NCBI RefSeq assembly: GCF_019669965.1
Contig: NZ_AP019781.1
Coordinates: 1,675,092 to 1,739,091 of the forward strand
Direction of reading: 5' to 3'
Source: Methanoculleus chikugoensis
GTDB taxonomy: Archaea > Halobacteriota > Methanomicrobia > Methanomicrobiales > Methanoculleaceae
Length of the DNA: 64,000 nucleotides
Made by a program: the position numbers and the translations under genes. The notes under the pieces are model-generated. The model had not been told where the DNA came from and made no database searches. It was given only the letters and a program-made list of their open reading frames with translations. Numbering within the stretch: the first letter of the stretch is position 1; the number at the start of each line of letters is the position of its first letter. Of this stretch, positions 49,287 to 58,771 are shown piece by piece.

Positions 49287-49521
49287 GGGACGCGAGGGCC
49301 GCCGGGAAGCACAACTCTGCGAGGAGCGAGTCGCCGACAGAAGGCATTTGACGATAAAGCGAAAAATGATTGAGAAGAAAGGTAGGGTGTCCGGAAGTAC
49401 AGCACGGGCTATCTTCTGTTCTCCTTCCGTCCTGCCCTACCGGGCGTCCCGAGATGATCGAGACCATGCCTGAAATATTCATGAGCAAAGTGAGCCCGGA
49501 ACACCGGGTTGAGGGGAACCT

Positions 49522-50601
49522 ATGACAGACGTGACAGACACAGCGTGGATCGTATTCATCATCAACATAGTGGCTCTCCTTGCACTAGACCTCGGCGTCT
49601 TCAACCGCAAGGCCCACGTCATAAAACCGAGGGAGGCGCTCCTGCAGGTCGCCGTATTCATCGCCGCCGCGGCGGTCTTCAATATCGGAGTGTATCACTG
49701 GATGGGGGCTCAGGCCGGGCTGGAGTTCACTACCGGCTACATCATGGAATTGATGCTGAGCGTCGACAATCTCTTCGTCTTCATCCTCGTCTTCGCTGCA
49801 TTCTGCGTGCCGCGAAAAGACCAGCACAAGGTGCTTTTCTATGGCATCGTAGGCGCCCTGGCCTTCCGTTTCGCGTTCATCATAGCAGGCGTGGCGCTGG
49901 TGGAGACGTTCTCCTGGGTGCTCTACATCTTCGGTGCCTTCCTGATATTCACCGCCATCAGGATGGTAACCAAGAAGGAGGAGACGGCGGTCGAGCCCGA
50001 CAAGAACATCCTGGTCCGCGCGTTCCGCAAGGTCATGCCGGTTACAAAGGGTTATGAAGGTGACAGTTTCTTCGTTAAGAAGCCCGATGCGACCGGCAAA
50101 CTGGTGACCTGGGCTACCCCCATGTTCGTGGCCCTGCTGGTGATGGAGACGACCGATATCGTCTTCGCTGTGGACTCCATCCCTGCCATCCTCGGCATCA
50201 CCACCAACTCGTTCATCGTCTTCAGCTCCAATGCCTTCGCCATACTCGGCCTGAGATCGATGTACTTCGCGCTGGCGCATATCATGAACGCGTTCTGCTA
50301 CCTGAAGTACGGTCTGGCCGCCATCCTCAGCTTTGTCGGGGTCAAGATGCTGATCGCCGACATCTACCATGTTCAGGTGGAGATCTCGCTCGCCGTCATC
50401 CTCCTGATCCTGGCGGTGGCCATCATCGCGTCCTTGATCAGGACCCGGCGCACAGGAACCTGTCCGGAGGTGAAGAGAGTGCAGGCCGAGGCCTGCCCCG
50501 CCCTCCGGAGCCTCGATCCCGACGCCACCCCGGCTCCCACTACAGAGACGGCCGATTCAGCATCAAAGGACTTTGAGAATACCGAGAAAGGGGATGAGTG
50601 A
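49522..50601 (+). CDS. TerC family membrane protein
   Basis: Protein of 359 residues with about nine membrane segments. The TerC marks are ALLALDLGVFNRKAHVI, ELMLSVDNLFVFILVF (motif with D and N in the membrane) and METTDIVFAVDSIPAILGIT. A soluble Thr/Pro/Ala-rich tail follows (about 320-359). TerC proteins are linked to metal (manganese) export and tellurite resistance in bacteria and assist metal loading of exported proteins. The ATG at 49522 has GAGGGG 6 nt upstream. The gene is monocistronic. Confidence 0.92.
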   Translation: MTDVTDTAWIVFIINIVALLALDLGVFNRKAHVIKPREALLQVAVFIAAAAVFNIGVYHWMGAQAGLEFTTGYIMELMLSVDNLFVFILVFAAFCVPRKDQHKVLFYGIVGALAFRFAFIIAGVALVETFSWVLYIFGAFLIFTAIRMVTKKEETAVEPDKNILVRAFRKVMPVTKGYEGDSFFVKKPDATGKLVTWATPMFVALLVMETTDIVFAVDSIPAILGITTNSFIVFSSNAFAILGLRSMYFALAHIMNAFCYLKYGLAAILSFVGVKMLIADIYHVQVEISLAVILLILAVAIIASLIRTRRTGTCPEVKRVQAEACPALRSLDPDATPAPTTETADSASKDFENTEKGDE

Positions 50602-50804
50602 CCTCCCACCCGGGGCGTATGGTTAGAGCAGCCCGCGCGCCTGGCTGCCCGCATTCGAAAAAAAACTGGACGGGGTCAGTCTTCAACCGGAGGGGTGTAT
50701 CGCCGCCCCTCCCCTCTTTTCGACGCCCGATATCCATACAGTCGGAATCCTGAACATGAGCGAAGGGAGGGAGAGAGCACTGCCGGGTGCCCCCCTGTCC
50801 CCCC

Positions 50805-52463
50805 TCACTCGTAAAAGAGCGGGACGTCCGAGAACGCCCTGACGTCGAAGACTCCCCGTTCCGTGACCCGTACCTCGGGAATGACGGTCAGGGCAAGGAA
50901 CGAGAGGTACATGAAGGGGTTCTCGACCGAGCCCAGTCGCCGGGCATGCTCCTCAAGAGCCGCGAGGCGCTGAACGACCTCGCCGTAGGGAAGGGCCGAC
51001 ATCAGCCCGGCGCACTCGAGCGGGAGCGCGGTGATATCGTCTCCGGAGACGACCGCAAGGCCCCCGCCGAGCCGGATCACCTCGGCGACGGCACGGACGA
51101 TATCGGCGTCGCCTACCCCGACCGCAACGATGTTGTGGGAGTCGTGGGAGACCGACCCGGCGATCGCCCCCTCCTTCAGACCGAATCCATTGACGAGCCC
51201 GACGCCGGATCCGGTCGCCCGGTAGCGGTCGGTGACGACCGCTTTGAGGATGTCGCGGCCGAGATCCGGGATCCCGGCGGCGTCGACCGAACAGCGCAGG
51301 TCCCGGGTCGTGATCTGGCCGGGCACGATCCCGATCACCCGCGCCTCCCCCCGCCCGGTTATCCGGATATCGCCGGGCTCCGGCACGCGGACGCGCATGG
51401 GAGACGCCGGACAGGCCGGCCGGCGGTAACCGGTGTCGACCGCCTCGACGCCGCGCTTGAACGTCCGGAGGACCTTGAAGCGGTCGGGATCTTCGACGAT
51501 GCAGAAGTCCGCAAGCCTGCCCGGTGCAAGAGCGCCCCGGTCGTGGAGCCCGAACCTCCCGGCGGCGGAGAGCGTGGCCATACGGAGCGCCTGCTCAACC
51601 TCAAGGCCGCATGATACCGCCTTTCTGATGCAGTCGTCGATATGCCCCTCCCCGGCGAGCATGTCGGCGTGCCGGTCGTCGGTGGCAAAACAGCACCGCG
51701 GCGCCGTGCAGGCGTCGACGAGCGGGAGGAGGTCGCGGAGATTTCGCTCCGTCGAGCCTTCGCGGATCATGATGTACATCCCCCGGAGGAGTTTCTCCCG
51801 CGCCTCGGGAAGCGTCGTGCACTCGTGGTCGCTCTGGACGCCGGCATAGATGTAGGCGTTCAGGTCTTTACCCGAGAGGAACGGCGCATGACCGTCGACG
51901 ACCTCGAAGAGATCCAGTTTTGCCCGGAGATCCTCGTCGCCGAAGAGGACGCCGGGGACGTTCATCACCTCAGCGAGCCCGACGACCCCCTCGCGTCCCC
52001 GGAACCGGGCGAGGTCCGCGGCCGTGAGCACGGCGCCGCCCGCATCAAACGGCGTCGCCGGGACAGAGGAAGGAAGCATGACCAGGATATCGAGCGGCGT
52101 CCGTGCTCCTTCCGCAAGCATGTAGTCTATCCCCGGCGCCCCGCAGACGTTTGCTATTTCGTGAGGGTCGGCGATCACCGTCGTCGTGCCGTGCGCGAGG
52201 ACGAGCCGGGCATACTCCGCCGGCGCGAGGAGTGAACTCTCGATGTGGACGTGAGCGTCGATCAGCCCGGGCACCACGTAGGCGCCCGAGAGGTCGTACT
52301 CCCGCGCTCCCCGGTAATCCCCGAAGCCGACGATGCGGCCGTCCGTCACCGCGAAGTCCGTGCGCTCCCAGGAGCACGCGAACGGGTTGAAGACCTCCGC
52401 TCCGGAGAAGACGGCGTCCGCGGGTTCGAGCCCCCGCGCCGCCGCGAGTCCCGCCGGGGTCAG
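50805..52463 (-). CDS. ade: adenine deaminase with apparent CTG start
   Basis: Protein of about 552 residues that converts adenine to hypoxanthine and ammonia. The amidohydrolase core shows PGLIDAHVHIESS (H71, H73), VIADPHEIANV, GHAPFLSGKD and the later FATDDRHAD. The family's N-terminal segment is present upstream of every ATG/GTG/TTG (GLEPADAVFSGAEVFNPF), with no such codon available. The only fitting start is CTG at 52463, which overlaps the upstream stop as CTGA and has a perfect GGAGGT 6 nt before it. A GTG at 52349 would delete 38 conserved residues. It is coupled to the lipoprotein gene. Confidence 0.85.
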   Translation of the reverse strand: MTPAGLAAARGLEPADAVFSGAEVFNPFACSWERTDFAVTDGRIVGFGDYRGAREYDLSGAYVVPGLIDAHVHIESSLLAPAEYARLVLAHGTTTVIADPHEIANVCGAPGIDYMLAEGARTPLDILVMLPSSVPATPFDAGGAVLTAADLARFRGREGVVGLAEVMNVPGVLFGDEDLRAKLDLFEVVDGHAPFLSGKDLNAYIYAGVQSDHECTTLPEAREKLLRGMYIMIREGSTERNLRDLLPLVDACTAPRCCFATDDRHADMLAGEGHIDDCIRKAVSCGLEVEQALRMATLSAAGRFGLHDRGALAPGRLADFCIVEDPDRFKVLRTFKRGVEAVDTGYRRPACPASPMRVRVPEPGDIRITGRGEARVIGIVPGQITTRDLRCSVDAAGIPDLGRDILKAVVTDRYRATGSGVGLVNGFGLKEGAIAGSVSHDSHNIVAVGVGDADIVRAVAEVIRLGGGLAVVSGDDITALPLECAGLMSALPYGEVVQRLAALEEHARRLGSVENPFMYLSFLALTVIPEVRVTERGVFDVRAFSDVPLFYE

Positions 52464-52819
52464 GCTGTTACCTCCAGGTCGCGGATGACGGATGCTCTCC
52501 GCTCGCTGCCGACGAACACGGTCAGAAAGACCTTATATGAGCCGGGCTGCAGGTCTGCCCGGATCGTGTACTCGTTCTCTCCCCGTTCAAGGTCGATATA
52601 CCGCGCTTCGGAGAAGGCCTCGTGCTGTTCGAGCGCGCTCACCTCCATGATCATGATCTGGAGCACAGCGTTCTCGACGGGCTCGCCGGCGTTCTCTACC
52701 TGGACCTGCAGGGCACCGCCGCTGTAGGTCACCTCACCAAACGACATGGAGAGGCATCCGGCAGCCCCGGTGAGGGCGGCAAGGGCCAGTATCAGAAGGA
52801 TTGTATATATTCTGGACAT
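52460..52819 (-). CDS. predicted lipoprotein upstream of ade
   Basis: Protein of 119 residues: a signal peptide (MSRIYTILLILALAALTGAA) followed by a lipobox cysteine (GAAGCLSMS), then a small beta-sandwich-like domain (about 35-119, e.g. ALQVQVENAGEPVENAVLQI and GENEYTIRADLQPGSYKVFL), similar in style to CARDB-type adhesion modules. It should be lipid-anchored outside the membrane. The ATG at 52819 directly precedes the signal peptide. Its stop codon overlaps the CTG start of ade. Function unknown. Confidence 0.75.
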   Translation of the reverse strand: MSRIYTILLILALAALTGAAGCLSMSFGEVTYSGGALQVQVENAGEPVENAVLQIMIMEVSALEQHEAFSEARYIDLERGENEYTIRADLQPGSYKVFLTVFVGSERRASVIRDLEVTA

Positions 52820-53223
52820 CTGCTCGGAGAACCGGGGATCCGCACCCCGTGCCGGCGTAAGCACGGCCGTATGGCCCCTCCAGCCCTCCAGACTCACCTC
52901 CACTCTACTCATTCAGAATTTTGGTTGCTATTATTAAAATATTGTGAAAAAAACGGAGATTGCGTATGTTTCGAATCCGGGGCCCGATACCACAGGACGC
53001 GGTACGGGATTCACCCGGGTTCATGGAGATCGTGCAGGTGCATCTCCGGGTTTGCTCTCCCCGGGTTGCCGGAGAAGGAGGACTGCACCGGACCGGACGG
53101 TGCTTCGCCGGGAGAGACCTGCACCGGGGGATTACTGCGGGTAAAATCAGGAAACTATCGGAGACAGGGCGATCCGATCCGGAGCAACATTTAATATGAC
53201 TGTATTATTATAAATTAACAATA
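52820..53223. other. intergenic region, nothing firm
   Basis: The part to about 52935 likely contains the promoter of the lipoprotein-ade operon. A plus-strand frame (52960-53199) has some coding-like codons but no recognisable feature, and an internal hairpin (gcaccg ... cggtgc near 53086-53102). At 53191-53197 a ttaatat element lies about 28 nt before the ATG at 53224, giving a nearly leaderless promoter for the protease gene. Confidence 0.35.
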
Positions 53224-53904
53224 ATGGATGGCGCCGACCGCAATTCCCGCCTGTACCGGATATTCCGGGAACTTCAGGAGAAGGGATTGATTGACCGCAG
53301 GACGAGACTGGTGAGATGCCCCCTCACCGTCTCCATACGGGGATGTCCGGCACTCAACTGCATCCGCTACCGGCATTCATTCTACAAAAGAAACCTCTCG
53401 GGGGCAAGCGACAACACGCTCCGGTTCGTGCTGCTCCACGAGGAGGGGCACGTAAGGAAGGGCTCTTCTCTTCTCTCCGCCCTACCGGCCCTCCCGGTTC
53501 TCCTCTGCCTCGCCTTCCTCGGGCACCCGTCCCTGCATGCGGAAGGCCTCCCTGTTGCAAAGCCGGTCTTCGTCGCCCTCCTCCTCCTGACCGCCTTCTT
53601 CGCCTACCGGACATATTACCGCCGTATGGACGATGAGGAGTTCATAGCCGACCGGTACGCCGCCGATGCGATGAGGTGCTGCTACCGGGTCAGGGATCCC
53701 GGAGCCCTCCTCCAGAGCCTTCTTTCCGGCCTGATGGCAGGGACAGCGTCTCCCCGCCGTGCAGGCGTGATTCCCGGAGTCCTTCGTTCCGGGCCCGACT
53801 ACCGGCCGTCGATCTCCGAGCGGGTGCAGAGGCTCCGGGCTGCAATTGATCCCGGAGACAGGAAACCCGCTATGTCTTCCACAGACAGCGAATCCCTTCG
53901 GTGA
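53224..53904 (+). CDS. membrane zinc metalloprotease, M48-like
   Basis: Protein of 226 residues. The zinc-protease motif is HEEGH at 72-76 (VLLHEEGHVRK), with the probable third ligand E139 in DDEEFIADRYA, the E-x3-D layout of M48 (HtpX/Ste24) peptidases. Two hydrophobic segments (about 84-100 and 113-130) lie between the two motifs and would be the membrane helices. The N-terminal part has CPLTVSIRGCPALNC with three cysteines. It could degrade membrane or misfolded proteins. No neighbour suggests a substrate. Confidence 0.75.
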   Translation: MDGADRNSRLYRIFRELQEKGLIDRRTRLVRCPLTVSIRGCPALNCIRYRHSFYKRNLSGASDNTLRFVLLHEEGHVRKGSSLLSALPALPVLLCLAFLGHPSLHAEGLPVAKPVFVALLLLTAFFAYRTYYRRMDDEEFIADRYAADAMRCCYRVRDPGALLQSLLSGLMAGTASPRRAGVIPGVLRSGPDYRPSISERVQRLRAAIDPGDRKPAMSSTDSESLR

Positions 53905-54078
53905 AATCTGCTACGGGTATGCGCCGTACCTCCCGGGAGCGATTGGCCTGTACGGCGCTCTTTTTCCGTCTCCAGATTCCTCAAGATATAATGGCAAAAA
54001 ACCTTCAATTCATCATCTCGGATGAAAGAATATTTCAAAAAAGACGAGACGCTCAGAATATACATAGCAAAATAAAAG

Positions 54079-54096
54079 TAGGTTTAATATTACCTA
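54079..54096 (+). promoter_or_regulatory. palindrome over the TATA box of the chemosensory operon
   Basis: TAGGT (54079-54083) and ACCTA (54092-54096) flank a TTAATATT core that contains the likely TATA box (tttaatat). The core is centred about 32 nt before the GTG at 54119. A dyad covering the TATA box would let a repressor block TBP. An AGAGGT lies between the dyad and the start codon. Confidence 0.5.
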
Positions 54097-54118
54097 TTTC
54101 AAATAGAGGTAGTGAGGG

Positions 54119-55006
54119 GTGCTGGATATTACGATTATAGCGTTTGCCCACCACAAAGGTGGCACCGGGAAGACGACATCATGCCTCAACGTTGCAGGAT
54201 ACCTCCAGAAAGATGGGAAGAAGGTTCTGGTGGTGGACTGCGACCCGCAGGCCAATGCCACCACGGGTCTCGGAATCAACCCCGAAACCCTCAAACTGAG
54301 CATGTATGACGTCTTCATGAGCATCTTTGAAGGCTTTCCCGACGTCGCTATCACCGACGTGATTGTCCCCACGGCGTCGGGGATCGATCTCGCTCCGTCA
54401 ATCCTCGATCTCGTGGGGGTCGAACCCTACCTCTATGGCATCGAGGACCGGGCCGGGGTGCTCAGGGAAGCGCTTGCGCAGGTAAAGGACGCCTACGATT
54501 TCATATTGATCGACACGCCCCCGAGCATGGGCCAGTTCGTCATCAACGGCCTCGTCGCAGCAGACCACACCGTCGTCACCCTCGATTCCGGCACGTTCGC
54601 CCTGAAAGGCATGGAAGCGCTGTCTACGATCTTTGGCGACATCAGGGAGATGCTCGGGGAAGACGTCGCCGCAGATTTCGCCATCCTGACCCGCTGGAAA
54701 GGGTCGGGCGACCCGGCGGCCGGAACAGGCGGGCTTGCGCTCTTCCTGAAGCGGATCTTCTCACCCGCCTCCGCCGCAGAAGAGGAGAAGGAGAGGGAGC
54801 GACTGAAGGCGTTCGAGTCCGAGGTAAAAAAAGCGTTCAAGCAGGTATTCACCGTCCCATACTCACCTGCAATCTACGAGACGCAGCAAAAGGGGCTTCC
54901 TATCTCCCATTACGCGCCCGAGAGCGATGCCGGCAGGGAATACCGGGCAATAGCGACTGCGCTCGCCGAGCGGGACAAAAACGTGACGAGGATGTGTAAT
55001 CAATGA
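54119..55006 (+). CDS. ParA/MinD-type ATPase of the chemosensory operon
   Basis: Protein of 295 residues with a deviant Walker A motif, [11 protein letters not shown] (K13 and K18), switch I in [16 protein letters not shown] and switch II/Walker B in [18 protein letters not shown]. It is a full-length ParA-like ATPase that should form ATP-dependent dimers. In bacteria ParA relatives (PpfA, ParC) position chemoreceptor clusters; here the gene is directly followed, with an ATGA overlap, by a cytosolic chemoreceptor, suggesting the same task. No ParB or centromere-like repeats are seen. GTG start at 54119. Confidence 0.85.
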   Translation: MLDITIIAFAHHKGGTGKTTSCLNVAGYLQKDGKKVLVVDCDPQANATTGLGINPETLKLSMYDVFMSIFEGFPDVAITDVIVPTASGIDLAPSILDLVGVEPYLYGIEDRAGVLREALAQVKDAYDFILIDTPPSMGQFVINGLVAADHTVVTLDSGTFALKGMEALSTIFGDIREMLGEDVAADFAILTRWKGSGDPAAGTGGLALFLKRIFSPASAAEEEKERERLKAFESEVKKAFKQVFTVPYSPAIYETQQKGLPISHYAPESDAGREYRAIATALAERDKNVTRMCNQ

Positions 55007-58000
55007 TCGATAAACCTGGAAGGAAAGCACTATTTACCGGGCCGGTTGTGCCGGGTATGACAGGACAGGCGCAGGGACAGGGGGCGGCGGTGCTGCCCGA
55101 GGCGATCGAGACCGCACTCCACGCGGCGCTTGAAGGCGACGACTCCGTTCAGATCGACCTTGCAGGCGTTCCGGAGAATTACCGGCCGCTGGCCACCTCG
55201 ATCAACGCGCTGCTCGAGAAGAAGCAGGAGGAGAAGCAGCGCTTCAAACGCCGGCTGGACGAGGCCAAGATGCTTCTGAAGGGGTCCGATACGATCATTC
55301 AGCAGAATCCGATGCCCATCCTGGTCGTCGATCCGAACTTCAAGGTGACCATGGCAAACACGGCCTACGCCGAGATGAGCGGGATCCCGATGGATCAGGT
55401 GCTCGGCAGGAGCCTGAGGGACTTCAAGATAACGTCGCAGAAGGGTTCCGGCCTCCGGCAGGCAATCCTGGAGAAAAAGCGCGTGTATGGCGAAATCGTC
55501 GCCGAACTGCCTTCGGGCACCCGCACGCTCGAGCAGTACGGCATCCCGTTGCTCGACAATGAGAATGCGGTCGAGAGCATCCTCATCGTCTACAACGACC
55601 TCACCAAGCAGCGGGAGGAAGAGGAAGAGATCCGGGCCCAGATAGAGAATATCGCCGAACTGCAACATCGATCCGATACGATCATCCTGAAGAACCCGAT
55701 GCCGATGCTGGTCGTCGATACCGCGATGAAGATCGTCACGGCCAACGAGGCATACCTCGAGCTGACCGGCATCGATCAGTCGCGCATCACCTCAATGACC
55801 CTGCGGGACTTCAAGGTCCTTGATCAGAAAGGAGACGGGATCAAGAAGGTGCTCACCGAGAAGGTACGTGTTTCCGGCGAAGTGACGGTCGAGTTCCCCG
55901 CCGGCACCTACAGCCTGGAACAGTATGGAATCCCGCTCTTGAACGAGAAGAACGAGCTGACAGGGATCCTGAACGTCTATAACGACGTTACTGAGAAGCG
56001 AAAAGAGGAGGCAGAGATCAAGAAGATGCAGCATCGCATCGACACGATGATCAAGCAGAACCCGCTTGCCATCGCGACGCTCCGCCCCGACAAGAGCCGG
56101 ATCGATATCAACGACGAGTATGCCAGGATGTGGCGGGGAACCCGGGAAGAGACCCTCGCAAAGAAACTCTACGACTACGACATCACCGTCATCGGCGGCG
56201 ACCACTTCTACGCCTGTTATGAAACGAAAAAGCGGGCACGAACGGACGTCATGGTCAAGTGGCCCGACGGGGTCAGGAAGTACCTCACCTTAAACGCCAT
56301 CCCCATCCTTGATGCGAACGGCGAGATCGAGATGGCCTTCTACGTCTGGAACGACTGGACCGACCTGCAGGTGCAGAAGGAGGAGGCCGAGAAACTCAAG
56401 CACAGTGTCGACACGATGATCAAGCAGAATCCGCTTGCCATCGCGACCCTCCGCGCCGACAAGAGCCGGATCGACATCAACGACGAGTATGCCAGGATGT
56501 GGCGCGGCACCCGGGAAGAGACGCTTGCAAAGAAACTCTACGACTACGACATCACCGTTCTCGACGGCGAGCACTTCTATGCCTGTTACGAGACGAAGAA
56601 GCCGGCACGAACGGACGTCATGGTCAAGTGGCCCGACGGGGTCAGGAAGTACCTCACCTTAAACGCCATCCCCATCCTTGATGCGAACGGCGAGATCGAG
56701 ATGGCCTTCTACGTCTGGAACGACTGGACCGACCTGAAGGAGAAAGAGGAGGAGGTCAAAGATACCGAGCACCGGGTGGATGCGATGATCAAGCAGAACC
56801 CGCTTGCCATCGCGACGCTCCGCCCCGACAAGAGCCGGATCGACATCAACGACGAGTATGCCAGGATGTGGCGGGGAACCCGGGAAGAGACCCTCGCAAA
56901 GAAACTCTACGACTACGACATCACCATCCTTGACGGCGACCACTTCTACACCTGCTACGAGACGAAGAAACTCGCCCGGACGGACGTCATGGTCAAGTGG
57001 CCCGACGGCGTGAAGAAGTATCTCACCCTGAACGCCATCCCCATCCTCGACCGAAACGGCGAGATCGAGATGGCCTTCTACGTCTGGAACGACTGGACCG
57101 AGCAGCGGGAGAGAGAGGACCAGATCCGCGACCTGATGGAGACCGCAAAGCAGGAGAGCGAGAGACTTGGAGCGAGCGCCAGGGAACTCGGGAACGCACT
57201 CGCCGCCATGGCAAAGGGCGACCTGACGACGTTCGTCGAAGCAGAAACCGAAGATCCTCTCCGGGAAGTCAAGAATGACTACAACACCTCGTTGACCGCT
57301 ATCCGCGGGCTCCTCGCCGACGTGGCGAAAGCCGCCCATCAGGTGGACATGACGACGAAGGAGGTCAGCAAGAGCACCGACGAGATCATCCGGGCGACAG
57401 AGCAGGTTGCCGTCTCGACACAGCAGTCGTCGGAGGATGCACGCCGCCAGCTCGAGAAGATCGAGGAGATCGGGATGGATATCAACGATCTCTCGGCATC
57501 CATCGAGGAGATTGCAAGCACGACGCAGTCGGTCATGGAGCAGGCATCGAAGGCTTCCAAGGAAGGGAACGATGCGGCAACGCTTGGTGAAGTCGCGACG
57601 AAGAAGATGCAACTCGTCGAGGAGATCTCCACACAGACCGTGGGAGAGATCAGCACCCTCAACAGCCAGATGCGGGAGATCAACAACATCGTCAAGTTGA
57701 TCGCCGACATCGCAAACCAGACCAACCTCCTCGCGCTGAACGCCGCGATCGAGGCTGCCCGTGCCGGGGAGCACGGCCGCGGGTTCGCTGTTGTCGCCGG
57801 CGAGATCAGGAACCTTGCCGGAGAGTCCAAACGTGCGAGCCAGGATATCGAGGACCTGATCCGGACGATCCAGGCAAGCACCGAGAAGACCACCGATTCG
57901 ATGCAGGCGTCTCACCAGGAGATCCAGGCGGGCATCGAGAGCGTCAATAAGGTCATCATAGGCCTGAACCGGATCGTCGACAGCGTGGAAGTGGTCACCA

Positions 58001-58239
58001 GCGGCATCTCAGAGATAACCAAGGCCACCGAGGACCAGGCGAACTCCACCAACAACGTCATGCAGAAGATGGACGAATCCACCCACATGACCAAGGAGAG
58101 CCTGAACCGCGCCGAGGACATGGCGGCACTCGCCGAAGAGGTCAGCGCATCGACCGAGGAAGTCGGAAGCGCTTCCCACGAACTGGCAGGCATGGCCGGA
58201 CAGCTCGAGAAGATAATGAAGCAGTTCAAGCTGAACTAG
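55003..58239 (+). CDS. cytosolic multi-PAS methyl-accepting chemotaxis protein
   Basis: Protein of 1078 residues without a membrane segment. A HAMP-like region lies at about 25-70; five PAS domains follow (about 95-205, 215-330, 345-465, 470-590, 590-710), the last three nearly identical in a 123-residue period. After a second HAMP-like region ([20 protein letters not shown]) comes the signalling domain with the hairpin tip [30 protein letters not shown], which binds CheA and CheW. Ligands for the PAS domains are not evident. The start overlaps the ParA stop (ATGA) and cheW follows after 7 nt. Confidence 0.93.
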   Translation: MIDKPGRKALFTGPVVPGMTGQAQGQGAAVLPEAIETALHAALEGDDSVQIDLAGVPENYRPLATSINALLEKKQEEKQRFKRRLDEAKMLLKGSDTIIQQNPMPILVVDPNFKVTMANTAYAEMSGIPMDQVLGRSLRDFKITSQKGSGLRQAILEKKRVYGEIVAELPSGTRTLEQYGIPLLDNENAVESILIVYNDLTKQREEEEEIRAQIENIAELQHRSDTIILKNPMPMLVVDTAMKIVTANEAYLELTGIDQSRITSMTLRDFKVLDQKGDGIKKVLTEKVRVSGEVTVEFPAGTYSLEQYGIPLLNEKNELTGILNVYNDVTEKRKEEAEIKKMQHRIDTMIKQNPLAIATLRPDKSRIDINDEYARMWRGTREETLAKKLYDYDITVIGGDHFYACYETKKRARTDVMVKWPDGVRKYLTLNAIPILDANGEIEMAFYVWNDWTDLQVQKEEAEKLKHSVDTMIKQNPLAIATLRADKSRIDINDEYARMWRGTREETLAKKLYDYDITVLDGEHFYACYETKKPARTDVMVKWPDGVRKYLTLNAIPILDANGEIEMAFYVWNDWTDLKEKEEEVKDTEHRVDAMIKQNPLAIATLRPDKSRIDINDEYARMWRGTREETLAKKLYDYDITILDGDHFYTCYETKKLARTDVMVKWPDGVKKYLTLNAIPILDRNGEIEMAFYVWNDWTEQREREDQIRDLMETAKQESERLGASARELGNALAAMAKGDLTTFVEAETEDPLREVKNDYNTSLTAIRGLLADVAKAAHQVDMTTKEVSKSTDEIIRATEQVAVSTQQSSEDARRQLEKIEEIGMDINDLSASIEEIASTTQSVMEQASKASKEGNDAATLGEVATKKMQLVEEISTQTVGEISTLNSQMREINNIVKLIADIANQTNLLALNAAIEAARAGEHGRGFAVVAGEIRNLAGESKRASQDIEDLIRTIQASTEKTTDSMQASHQEIQAGIESVNKVIIGLNRIVDSVEVVTSGISEITKATEDQANSTNNVMQKMDESTHMTKESLNRAEDMAALAEEVSASTEEVGSASHELAGMAGQLEKIMKQFKLN
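56041..57147 (+). repeat. triple tandem 369-nt PAS duplication
   Basis: Corresponding points of the unit lie at 56041, 56410 and 56779, giving a period of exactly 369 nt (123 codons). Long identical stretches occur at DNA level, for example aagagccggatcga in all three, and the encoded segments differ at only a few residues (RPD/RAD, IGGDHF/LDGEHF/LDGDHF). Low divergence suggests a recent expansion or ongoing gene conversion. Confidence 0.9.
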
Positions 58240-58246
58240 GGAGGAG

Positions 58247-58729
58247 ATGATGGCAGCATCCGTAGACGTGGTGGAGTTCCAGCTCGGGGAGGAGCACTAC
58301 GCACTGGATATCCAGATTGCACGAGAGATCGTGGAGATGATGCCGATCACTCCCCTTCCCCGTGCTCCCGACTACCTCGCGGGCATCATTAACCTGCGGG
58401 GCGAGATCACGAACATCATCGATCTCCGCGACCTTCTCGGGCTCCCTGGATCGGAGGAGACCGAGAACCGAAAGATCGTCGTGCTGATGCCGGATGTGAC
58501 GAACGGATCGAACGTGGGGATCATCGTCGACGACGTGCACAGCGTCGTATCGGTCAGGAATGAACAGATCGAACGTATCAGCGACGGCATTACGTCGTCT
58601 ATCAGCAGTTACGTCAAAGCAATCATCAAGATAGGGGACGAAGAGGACGGGAAGGCCAAGACCCTCATCATATGGCTCGATGTCCAGAAAGTAATCGGCG
58701 ATCTCGGCGGCGATCAAGCAAGTCGCTAG
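58247..58729 (+). CDS. cheW: CheW chemotaxis adaptor
   Basis: Protein of 160 residues made of one CheW domain: VDVVEFQLGEEHYALDIQIA, VEMMPITPLPRAPDYLAGII, NLRGEITNIIDLRDLLGLP and VGIIVDDVHSVVSVRNEQIE. It links receptors to the kinase CheA in chemosensory arrays. ATGs at 58247 and 58250 are adjacent; both follow GGGAGGAG. No cheA is encoded in the window, so the kinase must come from elsewhere or the system works without one. It is part of the parA-mcp-cheW-cheR operon. Confidence 0.95.
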   Translation: MMAASVDVVEFQLGEEHYALDIQIAREIVEMMPITPLPRAPDYLAGIINLRGEITNIIDLRDLLGLPGSEETENRKIVVLMPDVTNGSNVGIIVDDVHSVVSVRNEQIERISDGITSSISSYVKAIIKIGDEEDGKAKTLIIWLDVQKVIGDLGGDQASR

Positions 58730-58771
58730 ATCGTCTCCGCACTTCAACACCCGGCATAAGCAGGTTATCCC

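Noticed and set aside
52960-53199. Plus-strand frame MFRIRGPIPQDAVRD...
   Set aside because: Short, Arg/Gly rich, without motifs; codon use is not clearly better than in the other frames of this GC-rich gap.
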